Shown here: piece by piece, positions 24,457-33,982 of the stretch | How positions within the stretch are numbered: the first letter of the stretch is position 1 | Layout of the letters: every line of letters begins with the position of its first letter | NCBI RefSeq assembly: GCF_019308285.1 | Contig: NZ_WWEM01000038.1 | Location: 124,001 to 188,000, forward strand | Origin: Flavobacterium quisquiliarum | GTDB taxonomy: Bacteria > Bacteroidota > Bacteroidia > Flavobacteriales > Flavobacteriaceae | DNA: 64,000 nt | Direction: 5' to 3' | Notes under the pieces: model-generated | Seen by the model: only the letters and a program-made list of their open reading frames with translations | Databases searched by the model: none | What the model was told of the DNA's origin: nothing | Program-made: the position numbers and the translations under genes

Positions 24457-25817
24457 AAACTCTAAAAATACTTCTAGCGATATTTTTGATAGCTGTTTTC
24501 CCTTACGGATGTATGGTTGGGCCAAAGTATGCCAAACCAGAACAGCCTCAGACAGATTCTTTCCGTTATAGTAATCAACCTGCCGATAGCACAAAATCGG
24601 TTACAACTATAAAATGGTCGACTATTTTTAATGACAATGTTTTAATTGGTTTAATCGAAAAAGGAATTCAGAACAATTACGATCTAAAAATTGCCATTGC
24701 TCGTTTAGAACAAGTACAAGCCAATCTCGGAATGGCAAAAGCCGATTTATATCCTTCTTTTCAATATACAGGTCAGGTCAATAGTGCAGAAACCTTTATG
24801 CAACCTTCTTCTATATTTGCCAATATGTCTTGGGAATTGGATTTCTGGGGAAAATACCGTCATCAGACTAAAGCTTTACAAAATGAACTTTTAGCCTCTG
24901 ATGAAGCTCGAAAAGTAGTGTTATCTAATATCGTAAGTGCAATTGCCATTTCATATTTTGAACTGCGTGACTTTGATAATCAATTAGAAATTACCATTCA
25001 CACTTTAGAAACCAGACAAAAAGCGTACGACATCATCAATGAACGTTTCATAAGCGGTTATGTTGCAGAATTAGATAAAGTGCAAATCGAACAGCAAGTT
25101 GCCATTGCCGAAGCCAATATTCCGTTAATCAAAAGACAGATTACGGCTTTAGAAAATTCTATTTCAATTCTAGTTGGACAAGTTCCCCAACCAATTCAGA
25201 GAGGAAAAACCAACAGCGAATTATTAATTCTGACTGAATTTCCAACTTCGGTTCCATCTGCTTTATTAGAAAACAGACCTGATGTGAAACGTCAGGAATA
25301 TTTGTACAAAGCCGCTTTTGAAAGAATTGGTGTTGCCCAAGCTATGCGTTATCCATCATTTAATATTGGTGCGCTTGCCGGTTTTGCGAGTATTACGGTT
25401 GGAGATTTATTTAACGACGGTTCTTATACACAAAATGTTGGCGCTGGAGTTGCAGGACCGATCTTCAACTTCGGAAAAAACAAACGACGCGTTGAAGTGA
25501 ATAGACAAATTGCTGAAGAAATGAAATTCAATTTCCAAAAAACCTTTTTAACCGCGATTTCCGAAGTCGAAAACTCACTTCAAAATGTAGCCATGTTTAA
25601 AGAAGAATGGACAGCCCGAAACCGACAAGTAGTTGCGGCTCAAAAAAACTATGATTTATCTAATGCGAGATATTATAACGGTTATGTTTCTTACCTAGAA
25701 GTTTTAGATGCACAGAGATCTTTGTTTGAAGCCCAATTAAGCCTCTCACAGTTAACTCAAAAACAACTAAGTTCTATGGTTCAATTGTATAAAGCGCTGG
25801 GCGGAGGGTGGAATTAG
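24453..25817 (+). CDS. RND outer membrane factor (TolC/OprM-like lipoprotein)
   Basis: A NodT-type outer membrane channel of 454 residues. The lipoprotein signal has Cys20 (FPYGC), followed by the family opening MVGPKYAKPE. The two homologous halves have long helices (YDLKIAIARLEQVQANLG; KNYDLSNARYYNGYVSYLEV) and the LLENRPDVKRQE motif between them. Its ATGA overlap with the pump gene means coupled translation. Together with adaptor and pump it forms a complete tripartite export system across both membranes. Confidence 0.92.
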   Translation: MKTLKILLAIFLIAVFPYGCMVGPKYAKPEQPQTDSFRYSNQPADSTKSVTTIKWSTIFNDNVLIGLIEKGIQNNYDLKIAIARLEQVQANLGMAKADLYPSFQYTGQVNSAETFMQPSSIFANMSWELDFWGKYRHQTKALQNELLASDEARKVVLSNIVSAIAISYFELRDFDNQLEITIHTLETRQKAYDIINERFISGYVAELDKVQIEQQVAIAEANIPLIKRQITALENSISILVGQVPQPIQRGKTNSELLILTEFPTSVPSALLENRPDVKRQEYLYKAAFERIGVAQAMRYPSFNIGALAGFASITVGDLFNDGSYTQNVGAGVAGPIFNFGKNKRRVEVNRQIAEEMKFNFQKTFLTAISEVENSLQNVAMFKEEWTARNRQVVAAQKNYDLSNARYYNGYVSYLEVLDAQRSLFEAQLSLSQLTQKQLSSMVQLYKALGGGWN

Positions 25818-25829
25818 TTTTTTTGAGTT

Positions 25830-26116
25830 GCTAAGGTTCTAAGGCGCTAAGATTCTAAGTTTTTTACATTGAGTTATCATTCCTGCGGAATGTTTAATCG
25901 GTAGAAAAAACGTAATCGCCTGTATTAACGTTCCGTAGGAACGTAAAACAACAACAATACATTTTTTTCTACCGACAAGATGTTCCTACGGAACATATAA
26001 AAATAAAAAAGGTCTGTTTCAAAATTGAAACAGACCTTTTTTTAAATTTTTCACCTCCGCACCTTCGACACTTTGAATCTAAAAAACTTAGAATCTTAGC
26101 GCCTTAGAACCTTAGC
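25830..26116. repeat. Composite palindromic element with 36-bp perfect terminal arms
   Basis: 25830-25865 (starting GCTAAGGTTCTAAGGCGC) is the exact reverse complement of 26081-26116. Nested inside are hairpins CATTCC-TGC-GGAATG (25878-25892), ACGTTCC-GTA-GGAACGT (25928-25944) and ATGTTCC-TAC-GGAACAT (25980-25996), plus arms CGGTAGAAAAAA / TTTTTTCTACCG. A similar core occurs at 62381-62561. The element fills the 311-bp gap between two convergent genes. Confidence 0.85.
26005..26043. terminator. Bidirectional terminator inside the composite element
   Basis: Stem of about 18 bp, AAAAAAGGTCTGTTTCAA with its complement TTGAAACAGACCTTTTTT, loop of two or three bases. It serves the RND operon (+) and the bacilliredoxin gene (-). 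Confidence 0.85.
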
Positions 26117-26128
26117 ATCTCTAAAAAA

Positions 26129-26539
26129 TTAACAAAACTCGTTAAACGCATCTTGCAAATTCTCAGCGATTAGCTCAGCTGGACGTCCTTCGATGTGGTG
26201 ACGCTCTAACATGTGAACCAATTCTCCGTTTTTGAACAAAGCCATAGATGGCGATGATGGAGGAAAAGGAAACATATGTTGTCTTGCAGCATCAACCGCT
26301 TCTTTGTCAACACCAGCAAAAACTGTGATAAGGTGATCTGGTTTTTTAGCTCCCTCTAAACTCATTTTTGCTCCTGGACGTGCATTTCTAGCAGCACAAC
26401 CGCAAACAGAGTTTACAACAACTAAAGTGGTACCTTCAGCTTTGATAGCATTCTCAACAGCTTCAGCACTATGTAAATCTTGAAAACCTGCAGCTGTTAA
26501 TTCAGCTTCCATTGGTTTTACCATGTCTAGTGGATACAT
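26129..26539 (-). CDS. BrxA/BrxB-family bacilliredoxin
   Basis: A 136-residue thioredoxin-fold protein of the former DUF1094 family. The signature VNSVCGCAARNARPGA gives the CGC active site, and the helical start MYPLDMVKPMEAELTAAGF is typical. Bacilliredoxins remove bacillithiol from oxidised protein thiols in the cytoplasm, and bacillithiol occurs in Bacteroidota. A -7-like element (TAACTTTG on the minus strand, 26572-26579) precedes it. It is monocistronic here. The choice between the A and B paralogue is not possible. Confidence 0.88.
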   Translation of the reverse strand: MYPLDMVKPMEAELTAAGFQDLHSAEAVENAIKAEGTTLVVVNSVCGCAARNARPGAKMSLEGAKKPDHLITVFAGVDKEAVDAARQHMFPFPPSSPSMALFKNGELVHMLERHHIEGRPAELIAENLQDAFNEFC

Positions 26540-26571
26540 ATTCTTGTCTTTTAAATTTTACTTTTGAACTG

Positions 26572-26579
26572 CAAAGTTA
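26572..26579 (-). promoter_or_regulatory. Bacteroidota -7 element for the bacilliredoxin gene
   Basis: Minus-strand TAACTTTG fits TAnnTTTG, 33 bp before the ATG. The -33 element is unclear. Confidence 0.4.
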
Positions 26580-26728
26580 CAAAGTTTACTCGCAACTCCT
26601 TAATTTCAAGTATAAAGTTTTGTTATAGTTCGATTGATTTAGTCGAAGGTTGTAAAGTCATAAAGTCGAAAGTCAAAACTAAACCATAAAAAATTCTTTT
26701 TTTACTTTGTCTAATTTCTTTCTAATCG

Positions 26729-27526
26729 TTATTTGCCAAACTTCATTTGGTATGGATAAGTCTCGTAAATGGCGTTATCTTCATTAATAGAAAAACCTTT
26801 TTTTGCATCATCTCTCGCAATTTTAAATAGAGCCATTACTTCTTCTTGAGATTTCCCTTGCTTTAACCAGCATATCGCTTTATAAGCTTTGGCATCTGAA
26901 AATTCCGGATAGATTTTTAGCGCTTTATCAAAAATCGCAATCGCTTCATCCCACTTTTTAAGTTCGTATTTGGCAATTCCCTGATAGAAATAGGCTGTTG
27001 GATGTTCTAATTGTTGTCTGTTTTTATAAATATCATTTACATAGTCGTCGAAAAGTTTCTCTGCTTTTTCATATTCGTTCAATTGCAAATAGCATAGTCC
27101 TTTGTAAAAGCTAAAAGAATGATCCATAACATAGCTATTTCCATATAATTTAATGGCTTCGTCAAAATCTATGATAGCTTCTTTGTAATCACGTGAAAAA
27201 ATACATTTCATAAAAGCTCTGTAAGAAAGCCATCTTTCTTTATTATACAAAACAGCTTTATTTAAATAAGGCATTCCAACTTCATACTTTTTGCATTTGA
27301 AATACGGCATTGCCTTTTGCTGCCATAAATAAGCAACCGTACTATCTTTTTTTAGACCTTGATCCAGACAGTCCTGCCATTCGCTCATTTCAATAGTATA
27401 ATTATGTTTCTCGGCACAATTGGTTAGAAATTCTTCAATAATGACATCATGAGCTTTATTGGTCGACACTTGTCCGAAAGAAAAAATAGAGATAAGAAAA
27501 CTGAAACCTAGAATAATTTTTTTCAA
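26729..27526 (-). CDS. Secreted TPR protein, 265 aa
   Basis: A signal peptide (MKKIILGFSFLISIFSFGQ) precedes tetratricopeptide-type helix pairs. Examples are YKEAIIDFDEAIKLYGNS, GLCYLQLNEYEKAEKLFDD, GIAKYELKKWDEAIAIFDK and ALKIYPEFSDAKAYKAICW, covering residues about 70-235. TPR arrays bind proteins; no other domain is present. It lies 17 bp after the lycopene cyclase gene on the same strand, so both may be co-transcribed, although a functional link is not obvious. Periplasmic location is predicted. Confidence 0.8.
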   Translation of the reverse strand: MKKIILGFSFLISIFSFGQVSTNKAHDVIIEEFLTNCAEKHNYTIEMSEWQDCLDQGLKKDSTVAYLWQQKAMPYFKCKKYEVGMPYLNKAVLYNKERWLSYRAFMKCIFSRDYKEAIIDFDEAIKLYGNSYVMDHSFSFYKGLCYLQLNEYEKAEKLFDDYVNDIYKNRQQLEHPTAYFYQGIAKYELKKWDEAIAIFDKALKIYPEFSDAKAYKAICWLKQGKSQEEVMALFKIARDDAKKGFSINEDNAIYETYPYQMKFGK

Positions 27527-27543
27527 TAGTTAGTGATTTAGAG

Positions 27544-28725
27544 TTATGATTTATTTGAAAGAAAAATCACTCTAAATAACGCTTTAATAAATGGAAATTT
27601 TGGGCACTTTAAAATAACTTTAACATCTTCTAAAAAAGTACTCTCTTCATCTAAAAACTTAAAAATCAATTGCGGATTTCCTTTTTTAAACAAAGAAGAA
27701 AAAATAGCACTTCCCAATTCGTTATGACGATACAGAATATCCAAAAGCAGTAAATCATAAAACCAAAACCGGTTTTTTTTATGAAACGCTTTCATATTGA
27801 GCGATGTTGAAGAAACACTTTGAAGAAATTCAATCAGCTGTGAAGATTTTTTATCCGAGTTTTTAAATGTATAACCCGTACTCGCTTTTGTCCATCCACC
27901 GGCAGTTCCAATATTTAAAACACGTTTCGTATTCTTTTTCCAGAAAGGATAACAGGTCATTGGAATACTTCCCTGCTCTTTTTCAATAATTTCAAATTGG
28001 TTTATTCCTTGCTTTTCTAGATAACGTTTAATTTCATTTTCGTACTCTGAGGTTTCAAGCAGTTTTTCTGAGAACAAAGTATATTCTACCAAAGCTTCCG
28101 TTTTCGAAGTTGGCAAAACATACATAAATCGTGTATTTCCTTTCTGTTCAACCGAAAAATCCATAAAAGTGACCTCTTCTGGATTAAAAACTTCGTTTTC
28201 TGTTCTCACAAACCAACCAACAAAATGTTGTTGCAAAACAGGATATTTGGCTTGCCTTTCGGCGAAAGCCTTGGCATAAATGCTGTTGAATAAATAATCG
28301 CAGGTATATCGATTTTCTTCTGTACCCACAAAAACATGTGTTTCGAGTTCGTTGATATCGGTTACTTTTTCGTGTAAAAAAGAAATATTTGACTGACTAG
28401 AAATCTTTTCAAAAACAAAACTATAAAAATCTAATCCATTGATTTTATTATAGGTATATGGCTCTAATTCAAGATCTCGTTTAAATTTTTCATTAGCAAA
28501 CAGAGCCAAATTCCACTTTTTAGTAATAACCGAATTCCAAATAGAATCTTCTTTTTCCCAAAAGCACCAAGTTCTGTCATTTATCTTCTTTGAATCCTGA
28601 TCTAACAGCAAAATAGACTTATCTGAAAACTTTCTAGACAAAATCATTTTATAAACTGTCATTAAGGATGCCAGTCCAGTTCCAGTAAAAATGTAGTCGA
28701 AATGTTTTATTTGCGAAGAGTTCAT
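27544..28725 (-). CDS. crtY: Lycopene cyclase (CrtY-type)
   Basis: The N-terminus from ATG 28725 (MNSSQIKHFDYIFTGTGLAS) carries a dinucleotide-binding loop, and DRTWCFWEKED is the CrtY-type cyclase signature. Later, MYVLPTSKTEALVEYTLFS and GTAGGWTKASTGYTFKNSD match the family's conserved blocks. The enzyme closes beta-ionone rings on lycopene to give beta-carotene, as expected for pigmented flavobacteria (zeaxanthin pathway). Length is 393 residues, normal for the family. An upstream in-frame ATG at 28773 would add 16 residues. No other carotenoid gene is nearby. Confidence 0.88.
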   Translation of the reverse strand: MNSSQIKHFDYIFTGTGLASLMTVYKMILSRKFSDKSILLLDQDSKKINDRTWCFWEKEDSIWNSVITKKWNLALFANEKFKRDLELEPYTYNKINGLDFYSFVFEKISSQSNISFLHEKVTDINELETHVFVGTEENRYTCDYLFNSIYAKAFAERQAKYPVLQQHFVGWFVRTENEVFNPEEVTFMDFSVEQKGNTRFMYVLPTSKTEALVEYTLFSEKLLETSEYENEIKRYLEKQGINQFEIIEKEQGSIPMTCYPFWKKNTKRVLNIGTAGGWTKASTGYTFKNSDKKSSQLIEFLQSVSSTSLNMKAFHKKNRFWFYDLLLLDILYRHNELGSAIFSSLFKKGNPQLIFKFLDEESTFLEDVKVILKCPKFPFIKALFRVIFLSNKS

Positions 28726-28865
28726 TTTCAAAAATAAGAAAAAATTATTTGTTCCGTTTTTCAAAAAAACCAAAAAAAAGATGACAATTATTGTTTGGTT
28801 TTACCGTTTGCTTACAATACCATTTAATTCTATCTTTAGTATTCCAAAAACAAAATCTCTTTTGT

Positions 28866-29690
28866 ATGCATAAACTAATTCTTTTCATCAAGACTTATGA
28901 ACCTGATTTTAAAACAGTTTATAAGCTTTTGGACTCTATAGATAAGTTTAACAAAGACAATATTCCGGTAATTATTTCTGTGAATGATGATCACTTTAAT
29001 CTTTTAAGACCAGATTGTTTCGAAAAGTATAAAGTTTATCGCGATTCTGAAATTTTCAAAACTACAATTACTGAAGGATGGCGCTATCAGCAAATAATAA
29101 AATGTAACGTTTATCATCTCAATATCTGCGAAAATTATGTTGCCATAGATTCCGATTCTATTTTTATACGAAACTTTTATGTTTCAGATTTTATGTTTGA
29201 TGCGAACACGCCTTACACTATCATGCAGGAATCGAAGGATTTACTTGAAATGACCGAAAGACTTCAAATGGATTCTCAAACTATTTTCTTCAAAAGAGCA
29301 TTAAGAGATACTCGTCCTTTTTTTGGAAACAAAGGTAAAGAATGGGATTATGGTCCTTCGCCCTATATTTGGAATTGCAAAGTTTGGGAACATTTTAATG
29401 AGGTATTTTTGAAAGATCTCAACCTAGACTTTGATACATTTTTTACTCAGATTGACAAAAAAAGCTACTCTCCAAGTGACTGTGTGATTTATGGAGAATA
29501 TCTATTGAAAACCAGATTAATCAATATAATTCCAGTCGGAAGTTTATTTAAAGTATATCACTATAAACAACAATATGCAATAGAGAAAAACCAGCTTAAT
29601 ATGGAGCAGCTGAGCAAAATTTATCTCGGTTTGATTCATCAAAGCAATTGGAAAAGAAAGAAAAAGAAATGGTACCGATTTTTTCAATGA
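28866..29690 (+). CDS. Glycosyltransferase-like protein (DUF6492-like)
   Basis: From ATG 28866 the product has 274 residues and begins MHKLILFIKTYEPDFKTVYK, a GT-A-like first strand and helix. ENYVAIDSDSIFIRNF supplies a D-x-D-type motif, expected to bind metal and sugar nucleotide. The pattern resembles DUF6492, a family found in polysaccharide loci. An earlier TTG (28791) would extend the N-terminus without similarity. The gene is followed by two GT4 enzymes on the same strand, so it probably helps build a surface glycan. Substrate unknown. Confidence 0.65.
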   Translation: MHKLILFIKTYEPDFKTVYKLLDSIDKFNKDNIPVIISVNDDHFNLLRPDCFEKYKVYRDSEIFKTTITEGWRYQQIIKCNVYHLNICENYVAIDSDSIFIRNFYVSDFMFDANTPYTIMQESKDLLEMTERLQMDSQTIFFKRALRDTRPFFGNKGKEWDYGPSPYIWNCKVWEHFNEVFLKDLNLDFDTFFTQIDKKSYSPSDCVIYGEYLLKTRLINIIPVGSLFKVYHYKQQYAIEKNQLNMEQLSKIYLGLIHQSNWKRKKKKWYRFFQ

Positions 29691-29724
29691 ATTAAAGAAA
29701 AACGCTATTCTAAAAATTCTTCAG

Positions 29725-30804
29725 ATGAAAAAAACAAGTAAAGTCTATTTAGTATTTCTAAACGGCAAATCTAATGCAGGAGGTGCCGAACGCATGGTAC
29801 ATTATTTGGATGAGTATCTTAAACGCCGAGAAATTTCGACTGAAATAATTGATGAAGATTTTTTAAAAAACACTTTTGCAGGGAAATTATATTGGAAATC
29901 ATTCAATATCAGGCATTTTGAGAAACGAAGAGCTAAATATATTGCGAGATTTATAACTGCCTTTCTTTGGTTAACATATCGTCCGAATAAAATCGTAATC
30001 AGCAATGGAGAGCCAACGGCTTATTATCCTACAGATTACGTAATTTCTAATGGCTGTTATCATAAAATGGAATTAGACTATGGCCGAAAAGATTCCAGAT
30101 TGAGCAGAGTGGCTAAACTTCAAATGAAAGCCTGTAAAAATGCCAAGAAAATAATCGCTGTGGAATCGAATGTCAAAAAAGATTTAATACACTATTATGG
30201 GATAAACCCAGATAAAATCAGCATTGTTCCGAATTGTATTGATCAAAATAATTTCTATCCCATTCCAAAACAGCCTTCCAACTTTAAAACCATAGCATAC
30301 ATTGGAAGACTAGAACACGGAAAAGGTATTACTGAATTACAAGATCTGGCACAACTTGTTGAATCACAATCCGACTGGAAACTGCTTATTGCCTCAAACA
30401 ATTCTTCTAATACGGAACTTTTTAAGAATTTACAGAATACTAAACTTTTAGTTGGATTAACAATTGAAAACATCAACAAACTAGCCTATTCCTGTGCTGA
30501 CATTGTTTTTTATCCGTCCTATTCAGAAAGTTTTGGAATGGTAATCATAGAAGCACTTGCCTGCGGAAAACCCATTGCAGGAAATGCCGTTGGCATTTTA
30601 CCTAAACTGGTTGAAGAAAAACATCCAGCCTGTTATCTTCTACCCAAAAAAATAGATGAAACTATTTTTAATTTTTTCCAAGATTGTATTGAAGATTCGA
30701 AACAATATAAATCGGAAGAAATCCATGAAATGACAATGAAGAAATTCAGAATCGAATCGTATTTCGAACAACTGGATCAGCAATTTTTTCATCAGAATAC
30801 TTAA
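29725..30804 (+). CDS. GT4-family glycosyltransferase
   Basis: A GT-B fold enzyme of 359 residues. The acceptor-side loop NAGGAERMVHYLDEYL is near the N-terminus. The linker region KISIVPNCIDQNNFYP and the donor-site motif YPSYSESFGMVIIEALACG, including the E-x7-E pattern, define family 4. It is expected to be cytoplasmic or membrane-associated and to transfer a sugar from a nucleotide donor. It lies 34 bp after the DUF6492-like gene and 33 bp before a second GT4 gene, forming a three-gene operon. Confidence 0.88.
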   Translation: MKKTSKVYLVFLNGKSNAGGAERMVHYLDEYLKRREISTEIIDEDFLKNTFAGKLYWKSFNIRHFEKRRAKYIARFITAFLWLTYRPNKIVISNGEPTAYYPTDYVISNGCYHKMELDYGRKDSRLSRVAKLQMKACKNAKKIIAVESNVKKDLIHYYGINPDKISIVPNCIDQNNFYPIPKQPSNFKTIAYIGRLEHGKGITELQDLAQLVESQSDWKLLIASNNSSNTELFKNLQNTKLLVGLTIENINKLAYSCADIVFYPSYSESFGMVIIEALACGKPIAGNAVGILPKLVEEKHPACYLLPKKIDETIFNFFQDCIEDSKQYKSEEIHEMTMKKFRIESYFEQLDQQFFHQNT

Positions 30805-30837
30805 ATTAGCATAAAACAGATAAAAAACACTTCCCTC

Positions 30838-31974
30838 ATGAGAATTTTATATTTCTATCCCGAAAATCCACTACACAAAACAAAAGGAAATAATGCGAGA
30901 GCGTTGGCTTTGTTAGAATATTTCAAAGACAGAAATATCGAAGTTGATTTTGTAGGTGTCGAAACAGATATATTTGGAACAAATGAAATAAAAGCTCTGA
31001 AAGAAGAAAAACTAATTTCTAATGGCTATTTCCTTCCCATTTTTATTCGAAAGAAAAACAAACTGAAGTATTTTTTTTATTACTCACTTCCTAACAAAAT
31101 AAAAGGAAAAATTGGTTTGTTTGATAATATTCGTTCGGGTCATCTAAATGCTTTTAATAAGGTTCTTAAAACAAACAATTATGATGTTATTTTGATTTCA
31201 TACGCATACTGGTCAAAACTAGTTATGAATAATCCTCATATCAAAGAAGCAAAATTGATGATTGATACACACGATTTCTTAACCTCGCAATTTCAGAAAA
31301 AGAAGAATTTCCGTTTAGGAAAGTTTTTTGAAAAAGAAATCGAAATCTTAAGTCATTATGACAAAATCCTAGTCATTTCTGCCGAAGAAAAATACCTTTT
31401 CTCTCAGTTTATTGATAAAGAAATTGCGTTGGTAACACATAGTTTACCGCAGAAAAGTGCTTTAAAAACTGAGTCAAAATATGATATTATTTACGTTGCA
31501 AGTGAAAACGAACACAATGTTAAATCGGCCAAATGGTTCTTCGGCCAAGTTTATCCCCTACTTTCAAAATCACTTAAAATTGCTGTAATTGGAAAAATCG
31601 GCAAATTTATTGGCGAGCATAACAATGTCGAAAAAATCTCTTTCATTGAAAATCTAGATGATGCATATCGTGAATCTAAAATAGCAATATGTCCAATGCT
31701 CAGCGGAACTGGAATAAAAATTAAAGTTATTGAAGCTTTGTCTTTTGGAATTCCCGTAGTTTGTAATGAAAGAGGTGTCGACGGATTAGTAAACAAGACT
31801 AATAATGGCTGTTTAACTACAAATGACCCTAATGAATTTGCAGCTTATATAAATGAATTATTAACCGATTCCAATTTCTATAATAAAATCCATTCTGAAG
31901 CGGTTTCCTATTTCAGCAATCATCATAGTACTGATGCGACTTACAACGTATTAGATGATGTATTCAAATTATAG
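30838..31974 (+). CDS. GT4-like glycosyltransferase
   Basis: The 378-residue protein begins MRILYFYPENPLHKTKGNNA and ends with the GT-B donor domain: AICPMLSGTGIKIKVIEALS followed by FGIPVVCNERGVDGL. This matches the GT4 subgroup with a SGTGIK loop. It shares its layout with the convergent gene at 31969, which has RYGAGVKGKIGQAFEY at the same place, so they may be distant paralogues. The 3' ends of the two overlap by 6 bp. Product and acceptor unknown. Confidence 0.85.
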   Translation: MRILYFYPENPLHKTKGNNARALALLEYFKDRNIEVDFVGVETDIFGTNEIKALKEEKLISNGYFLPIFIRKKNKLKYFFYYSLPNKIKGKIGLFDNIRSGHLNAFNKVLKTNNYDVILISYAYWSKLVMNNPHIKEAKLMIDTHDFLTSQFQKKKNFRLGKFFEKEIEILSHYDKILVISAEEKYLFSQFIDKEIALVTHSLPQKSALKTESKYDIIYVASENEHNVKSAKWFFGQVYPLLSKSLKIAVIGKIGKFIGEHNNVEKISFIENLDDAYRESKIAICPMLSGTGIKIKVIEALSFGIPVVCNERGVDGLVNKTNNGCLTTNDPNEFAAYINELLTDSNFYNKIHSEAVSYFSNHHSTDATYNVLDDVFKL

Positions 31975-33165
31975 CGTCTCAAATTTTAAAAACAATTCTT
32001 CTAAAGCCTGATTTGAAAAAGGCTTAAGGCTTTGTTCGGAGTTTTGATGCAATTCCTGCCACAGGGTTTTATTGTTGTACAAATTAAGAATTGCCAGTGC
32101 AAACTCTTCTTTTGCATCGTAAATCAAAGCATTCCTTTGATGAATCAGTTCCATTCCCTCTGCTCCAATCGAAGATGTGATAACAGGCAAATAATACTCA
32201 AACGCCTGTCCTATTTTCCCTTTTACACCTGCGCCATATCGCAAAGGTGCAATCATGAATTTGTTTGCAGTAAAAAAAGGCTCTATGTTGCAAACATGAC
32301 CTGTAAAAATAAATCTTGAGTCTTCTATTCCTTTAATATTTTCATTAAGATTCCCAATTATATTTACTTTTATCTCATTATTTTCTTTCCAGACTATCGG
32401 CATTATTTCATGATACAAATAATGAACAGCATCAATATTAGGTTCATGTTTCGAGCCTATAAAAAGTATGCCTTCTCGATCTTCAAAAAGCAAGGCTTTT
32501 TCTTTGCTTATTTTTGGATAATGAATGTTGGGAATGGTTATGAGCTTATCGACATCAATATATCTTGACATAATTTCCTTTTCCACATTAGAAATGGTCG
32601 CTACATAATCTACCTTTCCGGTTAATTTTGTTTCGATGAAAAAGAATTTCAAAAAGTTTTTCCAAAGTGAAATACGCTTCGGATTAATTTTAATAGCTCT
32701 TTTATAACGTAAAAAATGAATATCAATCATATCGTAAAGCGATGTGGCTTCAGGAAGAATTTTAGATACTTTTTTTAAGTTAAAATAAAACGATTTCCCG
32801 CCATAATACCACACAAAATCAACTTTCGGAAGCGATTTTACAAAATCAAAATAGCTCGAATATTGACTGTTTTCTACAAAAACAATAGCTCCAAAATCGC
32901 TAAAATAATCTACATAACCATTGTCCCTAAAAGTATTTTTTGAACAGATAATACAATTGTAATTTTTGTTTTTAAAAAATAATATGATTTCTTTTAATCT
33001 GTTAGAACCCGAATCATGTGCAGGGGCCGGCATATGAAGATTAAAAAAGACAATTGTTTTATTGTCCGGATTATAAGTATTATAGTTTGGTATTGATTGA
33101 TCAGATTGTTTTTTAACTCCTTCTTTTCGTGTATAGTATCGTTTGATACTTTTAAATATACCCAT
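31969..33165 (-). CDS. GT4-like glycosyltransferase
   Basis: 398 residues with an N-terminal GT-B domain (NKTIVFFNLHMPAPAHDSGS) and a C-terminal donor domain (MIAPLRYGAGVKGKIGQAFE, then YLPVITSSIGAEGM). It is transcribed against the two preceding GT4 genes and overlaps the second by 6 bp. The polar first ~25 residues (RYYTRKEGVKKQSDQSIPN) are a non-conserved extension. Role in a surface glycan is inferred from the family and neighbours. Confidence 0.85.
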   Translation of the reverse strand: MGIFKSIKRYYTRKEGVKKQSDQSIPNYNTYNPDNKTIVFFNLHMPAPAHDSGSNRLKEIILFFKNKNYNCIICSKNTFRDNGYVDYFSDFGAIVFVENSQYSSYFDFVKSLPKVDFVWYYGGKSFYFNLKKVSKILPEATSLYDMIDIHFLRYKRAIKINPKRISLWKNFLKFFFIETKLTGKVDYVATISNVEKEIMSRYIDVDKLITIPNIHYPKISKEKALLFEDREGILFIGSKHEPNIDAVHYLYHEIMPIVWKENNEIKVNIIGNLNENIKGIEDSRFIFTGHVCNIEPFFTANKFMIAPLRYGAGVKGKIGQAFEYYLPVITSSIGAEGMELIHQRNALIYDAKEEFALAILNLYNNKTLWQELHQNSEQSLKPFSNQALEELFLKFETL

Positions 33166-33482
33166 ATGTATTCTGTTTCGTCCCTATTTTTTACAAGTCT
33201 GACTATAAATTATAGATAACCAAAAATGGATTTGGTTGCGTTTCTTTTTAAAAAAAAATACTTTTTCTTTTAAACTAAAACTCAATTTGCTTTTTCTTTA
33301 TTATCTGAAAAGCATTAAAACTTATAAAATCAAAATCCAAAAGAAAATATTCTCCATTGATTTTCAGCGATTTTTGTTTCCGAACAGTTTTTTAACTAAT
33401 TTACAAATTAATTCACAAAACCACTGTATAAGAGCAACTTATATTAAAACAGTATGTAAAAAGAGCATTTTTTAGTAAGAAT
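33166..33482. other. Intergenic stretch, nothing identified
   Basis: An AT-rich gap of 317 bp. A short lysine/phenylalanine-rich plus-strand frame (33236-33475) has low complexity and no resemblance to a gene. No hairpin or repeat was seen. It presumably contains the promoter of the glycosyltransferase gene on its left. Confidence 0.4.
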
Positions 33483-33947
33483 CTATTCGAGAAGTTTTAC
33501 TAGAAAAAATTTAAAATCATTAGGTGACAAATAATTCGAATATTGAAAAATAATCTCATTTTTCTCATTCAAAACACATAAAACAGGATAGACAATTTGA
33601 TTGTTTATAGTTCCAAGCTCTAGAGCCAATTCATTAACTCCAATGTTATTTCCAGAAGGTTTGTATTTAAAAACCTGATTAGTAAAAGTAATATCTCGTT
33701 TTTCTTCGGCATTAAAATCAATGAAATAGAAATCTGAATTAAGTTTATCAATGATTTCTTTGTTTTTGAAAGTTGTGGTTTTCATTCTTTGGCAAAACTG
33801 ACACCAGTCGGTATGGATAAAAACAATGATTTTTCGTTTTTGAATTTGCTGTAAACTCTCTATTTCTTCAAAAGAATAGCTTTTCAGCTGACCAAAACCG
33901 ATTGCCGAAATCCCTAAGAAGAAAATAAATAGAATTAGCTTTTTCAT
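33483..33947 (-). CDS. Exported thioredoxin-fold protein
   Basis: Signal peptide MKKLILFIFFLGISAIGFGQ, then a thioredoxin-like domain with active site HTDWCQFCQRMKTTTF (W-C-x-x-C). The later IVYPVLCVLNEKNEIIF contains the cis-Pro position (YP). Proteins of this type reduce or sense disulfides in the periplasm. It is 154 residues, typical for a single-domain member. The gene stands alone between a glycosyltransferase and a TonB-dependent receptor; a functional link with the receptor is not shown. Confidence 0.8.
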   Translation of the reverse strand: MKKLILFIFFLGISAIGFGQLKSYSFEEIESLQQIQKRKIIVFIHTDWCQFCQRMKTTTFKNKEIIDKLNSDFYFIDFNAEEKRDITFTNQVFKYKPSGNNIGVNELALELGTINNQIVYPVLCVLNEKNEIIFQYSNYLSPNDFKFFLVKLLE

Positions 33948-33982
33948 TTTTTTAGTGAGTCTGATTTCTATTACTAAAAATT

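Noticed and set aside
25830..26116. Possible CRISPR-like array
   Set aside because: The units are inverted palindromes of different families; there are no equal spacers and no cas genes.
28791..28865. N-terminal extension of the glycosyltransferase-like protein from TTG 28791
   Set aside because: It adds a hydrophobic, non-conserved stretch; ATG 28866 gives a clean first strand of the GT-A fold.
33236..33475. Plus-strand open frame of 79 codons between the glycosyltransferase and thioredoxin-like genes
   Set aside because: Low-complexity Lys/Phe/Leu-rich translation from AT-rich DNA, no domain, no promoter and no neighbour in phase.
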